64,000 bases of DNA from Symsagittifera roscoffensis (GCF_963678635.1 NC_087064.1:41323165-41387164), one strand, 5' to 3'. Numbered from the stretch's first letter, positions 45,619 to 57,292 are shown. A program made the numbers and translations. Notes: generated from the letters alone by a model not told the origin.

Positions 45619-48600
45619 CTAACTTTGGTCCATTGAGTACGTTTTCAGCCAGCTTAATGCCCGGTTGTCGACTCGCAACTTGAACGGCTCGCTGCCTAGG
45701 TATGCCCTATATTTCTCGACAAAGGTAACCACCGCGAACATCTCTGCTTTCGGTGATCCGTACTTCATTTCCATTTCATTTAGGACTTTGCTCCCGTACG
45801 CTATCGGTCTCAAGACTGTCTTCCCGTTCCACTCTTGTTCTTGGTGAAGGATTCCAGATATCGCTACTACCGACGCGTCCGTATCCAGTACGTACATCCC
45901 CTTCTTTGTTGGCATCCCTAGTACTGGTGCCTCGCACAACTCTTTCTTTATTCTCTGAAATGACTCTTCTGCTGCGTTATTCCACGTGAACTTCTTGCCC
46001 TTGTGCCTCATTAACTGTTGCATCGGATAAACCTTGTCTGCGTAGCCTTTGACAAATTCCCTATAGTAATTTGTAAAACCCAGAAAGCTCATCAATTGGT
46101 GTTCCGTTTTCGGCGATTTCCAAGTTAGGACTGCCTCTACCGCGTCCGGATCTGGTCTGATGCCGTGTTTGACCACCATCCTGCCCAAGTATCTTATCGA
46201 GTCCTTGAGTATCTCACACTTTGATGGTTTGCACTTCAGTCCCGACCTCCTCATACACGCAAAAACTTCGTCGAGTCTCTCAATGTGGTCCTCTAGTGTT
46301 GGTGTCGCTATTACCACGTCATCCACATAGCACATTACCAGATTGCCGTACTTCTTCGTCACGCCTATCAGCGCGTGTGCCATCAACCGCTGAAACGTGG
46401 CTGTGGCATTGCAAAGTCCAAACGGCATCCGTTTCCATTGAAACAGACTCAACTCGCAGGCAAACCCTGTCTTGTCCCTCTCCTGCTTCCTCAGCGGTAC
46501 CTGCCAAAAAGCCGAGCCTAAATCAAGAGTCGTAAAAAATTTTGCATCGCCTAACTTCGAGAGGCTCTCATCGATCCTAGGTATGGGGTAGGCATCCTTC
46601 ACCGTGACGGAGTTCAGGTATCGAAAGTCACAACAAAACCTTAACTGGTCGCCTTTCTTTTTGGCCATCACTACTCCACACGCCCACGGTGATTTGGATG
46701 GTTCTATCATGTCATACTCTAGTAGCGTTTCAATCTCCTTTCTACACGCATCCGATTTGTGTGGGGTCATGCGTCTCGCCCCCTCCCTGTGCGGTATTGC
46801 GTTTTCCTCAAGTTCTATTTCATGCTCAACAAAATTGCAGCACCCGATGTCTGCCTTATGTCTTGAAAAAACTTCTTCGTTCCGCTCTAGTACGTCCTTG
46901 ATGGCTTCGAGCTGTTCTTCCGTGAACTTGCCCCTTAAGTGTTCAAGATCCGGTAGGACCGGTTTATCACCCTGTGTTTCGTCTAATTTAGGCCGTTCCG
47001 GGAAATTCGAACAGCTCGATAGTCCATCGTCCGTCTCTGACTTAAGTGACTTCACAAGACCTGACGAATCTTTTATTTTATTCAATCGTCTCAAGATACA
47101 AATCCTGTCCCTATGATTGGGACAATCAACAACTTCATTTTGTTTATGGTTTTCAGTCATTTCATATCGAGTTTTAACAGGTAAAGCGTATCCCAGTTTC
47201 CTCCCCCTCTGTATCGTGATTGGAATGTCAAGGGTATTCAACAAGACACTCACGCAGAGGCCGCTCTTCTTAATCGAGAAGGATCTTCCTAAAACAGCAG
47301 CACTTTGACTATTTGGGTTTGGGACTACACATACCTGCTTGTTGTCACTTAGTTCATTGTAATTTTTCATTCGTAAGCTTTTAATCGCCGCCTCGTTCGC
47401 CTTTAGCCTCACCCTCCTACTCAAGAATACCGGTGATTTGGTTTCATTTGCCATTATTAAATTTACCGGTTTGATTGCGTACCTCCTATCCGGGTTCCGT
47501 ATCCTGAACATTGCGTTGTTTAGATCAATCGCTACATCAAAGTTCCTGATGAAGTCTCTGCCTAAAATAAATTGGCCAGACTCATCTAGGTTTTCTACCA
47601 CAAGAAAGCTCATCCACAGGTTACGTTCCCCCAGATTGAGGGCTATTATCGGCGTTCTGCCCAACACCCGCAGGGCCCCTTTGTTTGCAGCTGACAACCG
47701 TTTTCTCGAATCTATCAAATCATCTTTGTTGAAGCCCATTCGTTCCCAAGTTTCGATTGGTGTGACACTCAAGTCTGCTCCCGTATCGAGTAACCCACGT
47801 AACTGAGTCTTTTTGCCACTTATGTCTAACACGTGTCCTGTCACATCTGCCTCTGTCCCGATGTGCATCGCATCTTCTTCAAGCATGGCGCAGTGTCCGA
47901 TCGACCTCACTTTCAACTCTTCTTTTCCCACGTAGATTTGCCCGATTAGGTCTTCATCACATGTTATCATTGTTTTGGTATAGATGTTGATTCCATCTAT
48001 ATTTAGCATCACTTCGTGTGGACCATAAGCTTCTGTGTACCTGTTATCAACACGTACCGACTTGCTACCCCCTCTCGTGAGTAGTGCTCTCAACGCTCTA
48101 GAAGTCGTTTGTGGACTTATACAACTCAAGTAATCTGCGTACACATCAATGTGCATTATTGTCTGGTCACTTGGTTCGCTTAAGTTTCTCGTTACTTCGT
48201 GGCCGCCCACAGTGATTATTGACATTATTCTTGCCCCAATCTTTGTTATGCCAAATGGCTTTCCTGTAACCATTTTTACCGTGTTGCAATTTCCATTTTT
48301 TGTCGGCCCCTCAGCAGCTTCTGGTATTGTCTGTGAGCAACTTAATGCTTCGTTCATCTTCTGTCTTTGTATTTCTTGCTTCAGTCGTTGTTCTATTTCT
48401 TTCGCTGCTAGGTCTTGTTTCACTTTGTTGATGGCCTCCGCTGCCGCCTTCTCATAATCTATTTTTTGTGCGTTCTTCGCCGTGGCCTCTACTGCACTAT
48501 TACATTGTGTTACAGCTTTCACTGTTTTCGTCGGTAGCTCCGCATTTGGTCTTTCTAGGTCTTTCGTCTCAAATTCACCTTGTCTGTTTTTTTGGTTCTG

Positions 48601-50748
48601 CACTGCTGCTAGCGCCAACTTGTGTTTTGGATGACTCTGGTTCTTGACTTCCCAAAACAACGGACAGTCCATCCTGAAGTGCCCCTCTTGGTTGCAGAAG
48701 AAGCATCTTGCACCTATTTTGATGATCAAGCCACTATAGAACTCGTGTTCTTCCATCTGGCTCATATCTTCTTCATCGGGTGCATATACCAAACTCTTCA
48801 TTCCCTGTTTGTATGTCGTGCAATCCGCCACATGATGATCCGCCGACCCGCCATTAGCACATGACCTGCGTTTGTCCATGTCATCTCTGGGCTTGTACCA
48901 TGACGACCTCTGTGGCTGACTTCCCCCTTGTGTGTTCCTTTTGTCTGAGTACGAGTATTTCTTGGGTTTCATCAACATGTACTCTCTTGACTTCTGCCTC
49001 ATCTCTTCTGGAGTTGGTGCACTGTCTTTCGACAATGTGTAGTACGTCGCTAACATCGTTCTCAAGTCATCACTCTTCACCCCATCAATGAACTTTGAGG
49101 CGATACTGAAGTTCCTTCGATTGGTAGATTCTTCCGGGTCACTCCTTCTTCTCAAGCTCTCAAGATCATCTAGGAACCTGTCAATCGATTTATCGTCCCT
49201 TTGTCTCCTCTTCTCAAATCGCATCATCGCTTGATGACCCTTCATGCCTGAGCCGAATCTATTTAACAATATTTCAAAGATTTTGTCCGCTGTGTCGCGT
49301 TCCTCTTCTTTCTTCGCAACCACGCATTTCAATGCCGTGCCTTCCAGATTGCTCAGTATCGCTGTGCATGCTTGCCTCTCATCGTTCAAGTTGTCTTGTT
49401 CTAAGTGCAACCTCATGACTTCTACCCAAGTGTCAATGCATCCATCTGAATCATCTTCGAACTCCTTCGGTTTCTTGAAGGTTTTCCTGGATTTGTTGCC
49501 TCCTCTGTCACTCGAGTCGGTGTTCCTCGTGGCGAAGGCTTCTAGCGTCCTGTTCATCATTTCCCAGGTGCTTGCCCAAGTCATGGCATCCGGTCCCACG
49601 TTGTTGTGAGTCGTGGAGTCCCCTGGACCACTGGTTGTGTTCACTGTTCCATTCTTTATAATGGCCCTGGCCCCCACCGGTGCCGTAATAGCGGCCTCCC
49701 TGGTTGCTGGTAACGGTGTTGACTGTCGTTTGTTCCTTTGAGGCTCCACGAAGTCCACTCTATTACCTTGTGTCCTCTCTGCAGCTGGCCTGTCTTGTTG
49801 TGTTGAATTCCTAAGAATAGCGTCTAGCTTTGTCTGTATTGCACTTGAGCTCTCAGCCTGTTCCCTACTCATCGTATCCATTCTCGTTTCCAAACTCCCT
49901 AACTGGCAATTCACTGCGTCATATCGCTGCTTCATTTCCTGCATGTCCTTTCTGATGTTCTTCTCTCGCTCTTCATCAGTGGTTTCTACTTTGTCAGACA
50001 TCTTCTGAAGCTTTTCCTCCGTCGCTCTCGCTAGATGGAAATAGTTGTCCAAGTACTCATGTTTGTTGTGTCTCATTTCTTTCTTTATCACATTTCTATC
50101 CTCTTCGCTGTTCTTCAGTTTCTCATCTATCTGATCTAGTTTCGCCATCAAGTCGCTTAACTCAAGAGTTGTCGTTCCAAGGTCCGTTGTTGTCCTGTAG
50201 TTGATCGCTGGTCCCGATTTTCTCTGACCCTCGTTCTGATCGGTCTCTGTTGTTCTCGTGGATACTGTTCCGAATGTTTTGCTTTTCTCAACCTTCGTCT
50301 CCTCCACTGCTGCGTCCTTCGATCTCATTCCGACCATCATTGCTAATCTTTCAGTAAAAGACGTTCTCTTTTGAGACTCATCCTTCACTGTTTCTTGCGT
50401 GTTGCCTGTTGTGTCTTCCGCGTTGTCTATCGGTGAGAACTCCATGGGATTCGGGTTAGGTTCTTCCGCATTAGGCATTGGAGTTGACTCTGTCGTCTTC
50501 TTTCCTGCTTCATCCACACTTTGATCAGGTGTCTCTAGATCAATCTCGATGGTGGGTTCTATTCGTTCCTCTTCTATGCCCTCTTTTGCTTTGTTCTCCG
50601 TGGTACTCCTCGTGCTGACCATACTAACTGAAAAGTTCTTCTTTGTTATCTTCGGACCCATTGATGTTGTTTTGTGTAGCGACGAGTTATATTTTGTCTT
50701 CGCTTCGGTAGATCTTTTTTCAGCTACCGGTACCCTGCTCCGCCTCAT
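45619..50748 (-). pseudogene. gag-pol C: complete Gag, protease, RT and most of RNase H
   Basis: 1,709 codons from an ATG at 50746-50748. Residues 1-190 are polar and acidic, about 195-310 look like coiled coil, and about 425-600 are the capsid-like Gag domain (WVEVMRLHLE, FLDDLESLRR). Zinc knuckles are at 630-643 and 682-695; the first has CANG instead of CANC, losing one zinc ligand. Protease DTGA is at 988-991 and ILGRD at 1061-1065. RT spans about 1320-1560 with YVDD at 1474-1477, and RNase H starts at LDTDAS (1621-1626). It is the only copy here with a complete Gag. Later Met codons (30, 43) are alternative starts. It ends at the shared 8 bp deletion. Confidence 0.88.
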
Positions 50749-50945
50749 TATTTACAATTGTTACTATTTACAGTATTACTATCTACAAAATTCTACTCTA
50801 AGGTTAAAACCCCTTTGATAAAAAAAATTTATAAAAAGAAATCGAAGATTTGCTAAAAACAACTTTTCTTAAGCTCTTGAAAATTTTATATGTTAGTATA
50901 GGATAGAGAATAAGATTTTACAATTGGTTCCTTCAACCTGACTTA

Positions 50946-51460
50946 TGTCCCAAGATCAACGTCCCAAGACTAGTGTACCAAGACTACTGTCCCAAGACCA
51001 ATGGCCCAAGACCAACGTCCCAAGACCACTGTCCCAAGACTAATGTCCCAAGTTCAATCGCCCAAGACTAATGTCCCAAGACCAATGTCCCAAGACCACT
51101 GTCCCAAGACCAATGTCCCAAGACCAATGGCCCGAGACTAATGTCCCAAGACCAATGTCCTAAGACCAATGTCCCAAGACCAATGTCCCAAGACCACTGT
51201 CCCAAGACCAATGTTCCAAGACCAATGGCCCAAGACTAATGTCACAAGACCAATGTCCCAAGACCAATGTCCCAAGACCAATGTCACAAGACCACTGTCC
51301 CAAGACCACTGTCCCAAGACCAACGTCCCAAGACTGTTTCGTACCAAGACTGCTCTGGTCCAAGACTGTCCCAAGGCTGCACTGTCCCAAGACTGTGTGG
51401 CTCCAAGACTGTCCCCAGACTGCAATGTCCCAAGACTCCTATGGTACTGTCCCAAGACTC
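50946..51460. repeat. 14 bp minisatellite
   Basis: About 36 imperfect copies of a 14 bp unit, consensus CCCAAGACCAATGT (also with CACTGT), decaying towards the right end. Long frames here simply translate the repeat. Confidence 0.92.
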
Positions 51461-52223
51461 GTCACTGAGTGTCTGGATATCGGGTCTCTTCTTTTTCGTT
51501 GTAGGGACTATTGAACCACTGTACCTTTTACCACCACTTGAGCTCTAGTAAAAATTTATCCAAAATCCCTATATTACTGGTCAAAACCCAAATACTGACC
51601 CCCTGTATTTGAAACTCTAAATTCCCCGCAGGTATCTTGTGATCACCTGTTCGATAAAATACCAACAACGAATTTTTACCAAAACGTAAAATTTTAAACT
51701 GGAAAAAATCTCAAAAACAGACGGTTTAATTCTCCTGAAATTCAAGGTCGACTGATGTCAATCTTGTCCGAAAAAATGTCTTGTACCCGATTGCCACGCG
51801 TTCCCCAGCCCCCACCCCCCCCCCCCCCCCTGCTAGCGATCTTATGGGGTATCACAAAAAGTGTCTATGTCCGTTCCTCCCTACCGATCCGACCATGGTG
51901 CCTACCTTAACCTGATTCTAATTTTGGATATCCGCTTCCTGTAACCAACGCGTGTAAATATCTAGTGTAACTAAGTCGACGATGCCGAGCAATTAGTTAC
52001 TCTAATGTCCCCCCTTTTTACAATTTATAACCGCTAACCTCTAACTTAACCAGCCCCCCTTCTAACCTCCCCCCTCTTTAGCCCCCTTCTTAAGCCGAAA
52101 AATCCCTTAAGCGCCGGGTGCTAAACCTCTCGAGAGAAAACCGTAGACCTGTTTCCAGGCCTGCTTGTGCAAAAACTTCCTCAAAACAATGGGACTCCGC
52201 TTATCCAATTTTACACTTATCTC

Positions 52224-52592
52224 CTAAAATGTAATGTGGATTCTAACGATACCCGTTGCCCAACTTGAGAACACTCCTGTGCGTCCTCTTGTGGTGATCC
52301 TGTGCTGGTTGTCTCCGTTCTGCACTTGACAGCAGCACACTTTCCCACTTGGCTGGTCACCTCTTCCAGTCAAGTCTCCTAGTGGTCCGTTTCGATCCTT
52401 GTGAACCACTTTCCCACTCGATTGGTCACCCTTTCCAGTCAAGTCTCCCAGTGGTCCGGTTTGATCGTTGTGAAATACTTTCCCACTCGACTGGTCACCT
52501 CTTCCAGTCAAGTCTCCTAGTGGTCTGGCTAGGTTGCAATCTGTCTGAAAACCCTTGACAACGCCCCCACTCGGGCACCTTTTCAGAGTCAC
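52224..52592 (-). other. Small open frame over a 69 bp repeat in the leader
   Basis: 122 codons on the element's sense strand with three copies of a 23-residue repeat (PLGDLTGRGDQ motif). The unit is a multiple of three, so a chance frame would stay open, and there is no homologue elsewhere in the window. Probably not a gene, but recorded because it lies on the element's sense strand. Confidence 0.2.
52340..52545. repeat. 69 bp tandem repeat
   Basis: Three copies of a 69 bp unit, with CTTTCCC starting at 52340, 52409 and 52478 and a few substitutions between copies. Confidence 0.9.
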
Positions 52593-52972
52593 TGGTTTAA
52601 ATTGCTAGATTGATCGAAACGATCGGTCTTATAAAACAGTATGGGTATACTATTTAATTAATATAAAGGTTTGATCCAAATGATCCGGTATCCGGTATCA
52701 AAGTCACTGTCTTTTCGTTTTACGGTTTTTGTTCCTTTTTCTATACTTTTTTCTTGTTTTTGTTTCCCTAGTTACCCCCCTTTACTCGGTTAGCTAGGCC
52801 TCGTTCGGAGAGCGTACCAGGAAGTTTTCTCAAGTTTTCTTAAAAAGCTATCACGGTACAACCGGAACGTTTACACGTTCCCGCTGAACCGTACCACCGG
52901 TACTCTAGAATGGGCATGCAGCCCGGAGCTGTGTCAAGTGGGTTCGACTCCGTAGTCATGATGTCGTAAAAA

Positions 52973-52987
52973 CACCCAGGAGCGCCA
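52973..52987 (-). promoter_or_regulatory. Primer-binding site of element C
   Basis: TGGCGCTCCTGGGTG on the - strand, 11 bp after the LTR end. Identical to the candidate following LTR A. Confidence 0.6.
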
Positions 52988-52998
52988 TAAAAACACTA

Positions 52999-53893
52999 TG
53001 TAACAGTCGCCTACTGCAGTCACATATGAGGCTTAAGAAAAATAGGCCCTATAACCATTGGCTCAAGAGTCAGGGACACTATCTCTTGTGTTTTTCTACC
53101 TCAAGAACGGTCGGAGCCAATTCGGTTCGCTTGCGACATGAGACTAGAACTCGCTACAGCTTGAAGGCTACTACCAAAATATCCCCCACTCTAGAAAATA
53201 AGAACGTCCCCATACTTAGGTCTCAAAATACCCAAAATACGCGAACGCCGTTAAAACAGGGTCGGAACAATCCGTTAAGTCACTTTTTATTGGACAGTGA
53301 AACTTTGATCCATTTCAGATGGATCAACCTAAAACTCGCCTTATCTCAACATAACAATCATAAAACACACTCGAGAAATTTAAATTGGGAACTCACATGT
53401 TGATGTACTCGAGTACTAGGAGTAATTAAATTGGTAAGCAACTCAAGAATTAGGTAATATAACTAAATAAGTTTGATGCTGGTCAGTTTTGGTAACAGAA
53501 GTAAGTTCTGGCTCTAGAATTTGAGTTTTTGTGTGATTTATTGGGACACTCAAGCTGTCCACCTTTCCATTGAAGGCTCACTCTAGTTTGTTCCGAATCG
53601 TTGTTCTCTCTTCTTTTTATTATCTCTCTTCCTATTTCGGGATAAGACAGCTCTACTCGTGTCCTATTTTATATCTGGAAATTGCGAATAGCAATTTCCT
53701 GCTGTTTTTCTTGAGTATTTTCCCGCAATTGTAAATTCAGATGTTCTGATTTTTCACTTTCTGTTTTCAGTTGGTACGAGAAAACTGAACATGACAGGCT
53801 CTATTCGAAATTTTGAAAATTAAAATTCCACTCCAAAATTACGTATTTTCGTGTCTCTCAAGGTCAAACTTCCAGACATGACCGACTGGCACA
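52999..53893 (-). repeat. 5' LTR of element B/C (895 bp), possibly also the 3' LTR of element D
   Basis: It starts TGTGCCAG at 53893 and ends TGTTACA at 52999, with the primer site 11 bp beyond. The first 716 bp match the 3' LTR of B. TATA-like TATAAAA is at 53667-53673 with a palindrome just upstream, and AATAAA on the - strand is at 53286-53291. Because ORF2 D ends only about 360 bp upstream on the same strand, the LTR may be shared between D and C. Confidence 0.78.
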
Positions 53894-54251
53894 TCTCCTA
53901 GTTGATTAAAAACAGTCATGCAGGCTGGAAAATTTAAATATACTCTTTACTCAAGCCTTTCTAAATAAATAGTAAGTAAGTGTCTCTAAAGCCACTAACT
54001 AAAATCGAAATGCAAATTTATAAATGCAACAATTTCTTTAATGTTCAAAGATCATGTTTCAGTTTTCAATTACAACTTGGTTGCTTAGTTTCTCACTTGA
54101 GTTTTTTCACACACATAAAACAATTCTGAGTTTCAATTTCCTCTGCTTCGTCACTCCTTTGTTTTCTCCTTTTTTCGTCGTTTAAAAGTTCTAAAACTTC
54201 TAAATTCTTCTAATTTTCTTTCTTTTTGCCTCTTGTTCTTTCGACCGTTTG
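53894..54251 (-). other. 3' untranslated region of element D
   Basis: AT-rich and gene-free. It ends in a weak purine stretch (CTAGGAGA on the - strand) just before the LTR, which could be a degenerate polypurine tract. Confidence 0.4.
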
Positions 54252-55772
54252 TCAATGTTCCATCTCTTCCTCCTGTGATACTGACTCTGCACTCTCAGTT
54301 TCTGTGTCTTGCAACACATCGTTAGCTATCCTGGCGCTGTTGGAAGCAGTCCTCCAACACTTCTGCTCTTCTACCCTCTGTTTGCAACAAGGTAGGGGAT
54401 CCACGTTAGATTCTCTGTTTCGGCAGAAGCTGTTGTGGAGACACAACGTCACGTTTCTCTCCAAAACTTCCTTCAACATCTCTTCCTTCTCCTTTCCACT
54501 ACGTTCACTCGACCTGGAACTTCTCTTTACAGCGGTGGTCACTGCATTCCGATGTGTCACGGAGGCTCACTTGAAAGCTCCTGCTCCAATGTCCAGCTGA
54601 TATTCACTGTACACTCCGCCGTGCTTTGACATATGCTTCTTAGCATATTCGTACAACCATGCAGTCATGTTAGCTCTGAACCATGGCATCAATCGTCTTC
54701 TTGCCCATATCTTCTTCACTTCCATCGGAATGTTTAGAATCTTGCACATTGTCTCAAAAAGATCTAAATCTTTCAGACAATCCAATTTCCGCAACTGTTC
54801 TCTCGTTGGCGCTTCCTGTCTATTGTTCTCTCTTACACGAGCTTCCAGCCATCGTATCGCCATCATAACTCCCACTATCACTATTGTTATGGGCTGTGAT
54901 GAGTCTGGTAAACCCATGGAGAGCGGCTCTCCAGAGTCCCAGATCAACACCAGATTACTACGCTTGGGATACCACCAGGTCTGCAGCAGGCAGTGGCAGG
55001 GAAACTCGTCATGTGTCAACATGATGCTCCTCCAATTGCGTTTTCCCGAAGCTTCCAGTAATGGTTCCACTTCCATCATCACTCGGTGGACTTCATCATT
55101 CTCGTCTACTGTATTGTAATCTGTAACAGTTGATCCTCTCTGTTTCTGTCTCTCAAAGTCACTGAAGTTCCCACTCACGTATCCCATGAACTTCCTTCCT
55201 AGTATCGATTCCAACTCCTCCTTTGTTCTCTCTGGAACTGCTGAGAACATCTTACATAGCAACTCGTAAGATTTTTCGGACATTCTCGTTAGTCTCACAC
55301 ACTTTCGCACTGAGAAGGATTGATCCACGATCGTTCTCGTACTCTTTACATCCACAGCTACGAAATGCACCGGGTATCTGCTCTTGCACATTGGAGCCAA
55401 TGTCGAGCCCACCAAATATCGTGCTCCTGATGGTCTACAATAAGCCTCACTGTGTCTGATGTTCATTTCCGTCACGATCGCTTCCCTCCATTTTCCTATG
55501 TGTTTCTGCTCGGTTTGCAGAACTCCTGGGAATACTTCTACACTGATGGCTGTGACCATCTCATGTTTCTGTTCTAGATTCAATAGTGACTCTAAAGAAC
55601 CAAACATGCTGTAGAATCCTAGTGCACATTCACTAGATTCACCTCGGTTCCTCCATGGCAATCTGCTATCAGTTCCGTTTCCATCCTTGCTTTCATCGTG
55701 ACATTCCCAAACAGTATCGTCAATTGCTTGTGTTGTCTCTCTAGGGTCTTCACACAGTCCAGACCTCCACAA
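54252..55772 (-). pseudogene. ORF2 D: conserved C-terminal region
   Basis: 55772-54567 and 54560-54252 are one frame split by a TGA at 54567-54569 that replaces an Arg codon of copy A. Motifs: ALGFYSMFGSLESL, FPCHCLLQTWWYP, LMPWFRANMTAWLY, THRNAVT and LCLHNSFCRNRE, then an acidic tail. It retains the roughly 70 residues deleted in A (PSGARYLVGSTLAP region). This is the best copy for defining the C-terminal domain, whose function is unknown. Its N-terminal edge is a frameshift near 55620. Confidence 0.7.
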
Positions 55773-57280
55773 ACGTGACCTTCCAGTCCACAGACTTCCG
55801 CCAGACAGCTACCAGGTTTGACCCAGTCTTCTGGTCCCCAGCCAGGCAACTCCACTTTATCTTCGCCGTTGCTCCTAGAGGCTGTTATCATCACATTATA
55901 TATGATGTTCAGGTCACGCAGATTACAGTCTGCATTCAGCTCCCTCTGCACGTCTTGTGTCGCCCGTAATATTGAGTCAGCATTGAGACTAGGACACCAT
56001 GATGGCCTCAACAATTCCCACACTACCATCAAGCTCGTTCTCAGTAATTCATCTGAGAATCCCAACCCAAACTCCACTCTTTTGTCGGATTTTGGTACGG
56101 AAGGTGCTGTCACCTCTTCTTCCAAGACCATTCCCAATCTGATCTGAGGATTGGTAGCGCTCTTAATCGTTAAATTTCTCGACGTCCAGAATCTTAGCAA
56201 CACTGCCTGCTCATAATCGAAGAAGCAATCGCGTGTGTCTTCACTCAGGAAAGGGTTGTACGCTATCACTATGATTCCGGATACGTAGTTGTACGCCTTC
56301 TTCTTGATCGGTCCACAGTACTCACTGGATTTCGGCAGTGCTCCCATAGATTCTTTCGTGAGTCTCAGCTCCTTGTTTGAAAATCTCCTGATTTCGTCTA
56401 TCTTTCTCATGGGCTCTAACTCCTCGGGTTCTTTCATATTCACCCTCATCGGTTTGCTTTGCTGCATACCCAGCAGTGCTAGCAAGAGTAAGGCTTTCGC
56501 TCGCTCATCGCCCTCCTTCAGCATCTTGACAAAGGTGTTCAATGCAGGTACTGAAATCTGCTCTATCATGAATCGAATGAAACAGAGACCGTCTCTCCGC
56601 TTCGCACACGCTACTGCTGCTCCCTCTTGGATTGTCAGATCCCTCAGGTTCGTCATAAGGAAAACCTTCTCTTCTTTTGACCTCTTCCTTTCTTCTGAAT
56701 GATATTCTTCGCGAGTCAGTCCCATCATGCACCAGGCGAACCTCAGTTGTAATTCGGTTCTCACGTAAGGTACTGCCATGAGAGCGTGTATTCTCGGCGC
56801 AGTCCTCATCTCTTCTTCGAAGTACCGTAACACCACTGCTTTCCATGGAAGGCTCACTAACTGCTCCATCGTTTCTGCCTGTATCTCAGACAACGCTAGA
56901 GTCCCGTACGCCTTCTGCTTGAGGGTGGTGCCTCGCAACATTGTCTCCAGATAACCTTCCATGGCCTTTTCGTCTTCCAGGGCCATCACATACCCTCTAG
57001 CCGAGTTTCGGTATTCTAACATCTCCATGTATCCACCGGCGGGTTCATCTATTGACACAGTCTCCGACACTGTTAGTCGATTATATTCTACTGGTACTAG
57101 TTGTCCTGTGACACTTCCCTTTCCGTGATTCATGGGAGATGGCTTAAAGTCTTTCATTGTGCTCTCTCCACATTGGCTGAGAATTTCCATTTCTAAGGTT
57201 GCTCCAGTCAGAGTGCGGTCACTCCTTCTGGATTTGTAACCTGTTGACTTTATCCCTGCCATGAGAATGGGTGGCACCAT
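55619..57280 (-). pseudogene. ORF2 D: hinge and C-terminal helical region
   Basis: An open frame of 553 codons continuing in frame from 58429-57293 after an in-frame TGA at 57293-57295. It contains a LEMEILSQCG motif shared with A (LEIEIISQCG), the block around YVSGIIVIAYNPF, the PSWCPSLN block and Cys residues of the LEGHVCGGLDC segment. The gene shifts frame at its end near 55620. Mostly predicted helical; no known domain. Confidence 0.68.
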
Positions 57281-57292
57281 CGCTACATCGGT

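Larger units (their letters stand above)
35531..48440. repeat. Right copy (C) of a 12.9 kb direct tandem duplication
   Basis: Direct repeat of 22721-35533. It retains 101 bp (44952-45052) missing from copy B and lacks 4 bp that B has near 43415. The joint shows CCG shared by both parental sequences. Confidence 0.93.
50749..52972 (-). other. Long leader of element C between primer site and gag
   Basis: About 2.2 kb with no recognisable gene. It holds a 14 bp minisatellite (50946-51460), a run of 16 C (51815-51830), Pro/Cys-poor AT-rich blocks, and a 69 bp tandem repeat (52340-52545). Leaders of this length are unusual for Ty3/gypsy elements and may carry packaging or translation signals, but none can be named. 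Confidence 0.55.
18666..53893 (-). mobile_element. Composite element B/C: giant LTR retroelement with an internal 12.8 kb tandem duplication
   Basis: Read on the - strand: 5' LTR (53893-52999), primer site, leader, gag-pol C, ORF2 C up to 35531, then a jump back into gag (copy B), pol B, ORF2 B, purine tract, 3' LTR (19381-18666, truncated). The two LTRs match over 717 bp with about 2 percent differences by eye. Removing one duplicate gives a unit of about 22.5 kb, larger than most LTR retrotransposons and nearer the giant plant Ogre-type elements. That the two LTRs are the original pair is inferred; a target-site duplication cannot be tested because the 3' LTR end is lost. Confidence 0.75.

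Noticed and set aside
50946-51460. Regularly spaced repeats resembling a CRISPR array
   Set aside because: The 14 bp units are directly abutting with no unique spacers, and the context is a eukaryotic retroelement. It is a minisatellite.
51169-51548. Several overlapping + and - strand frames of 70-105 codons
   Set aside because: They are translations of the 14 bp minisatellite in different frames, with no homologue and repetitive composition.
52905-52960. tRNA-like stretch (GTGGGTTCGACTCC T-arm look-alike) in the leader of C
   Set aside because: I could not find a matching 5' acceptor strand or a full cloverleaf at the right distance; probably chance.
18666-53893. Assembly artefact (uncollapsed haplotypes) as the cause of the B/C duplication
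   Set aside because: Not fully excluded, but the copies are in direct tandem with a unique microhomology joint, differ by two indels and about two dozen substitutions, and one lacks the 5' and the other the 3' part. A real duplication is more likely.
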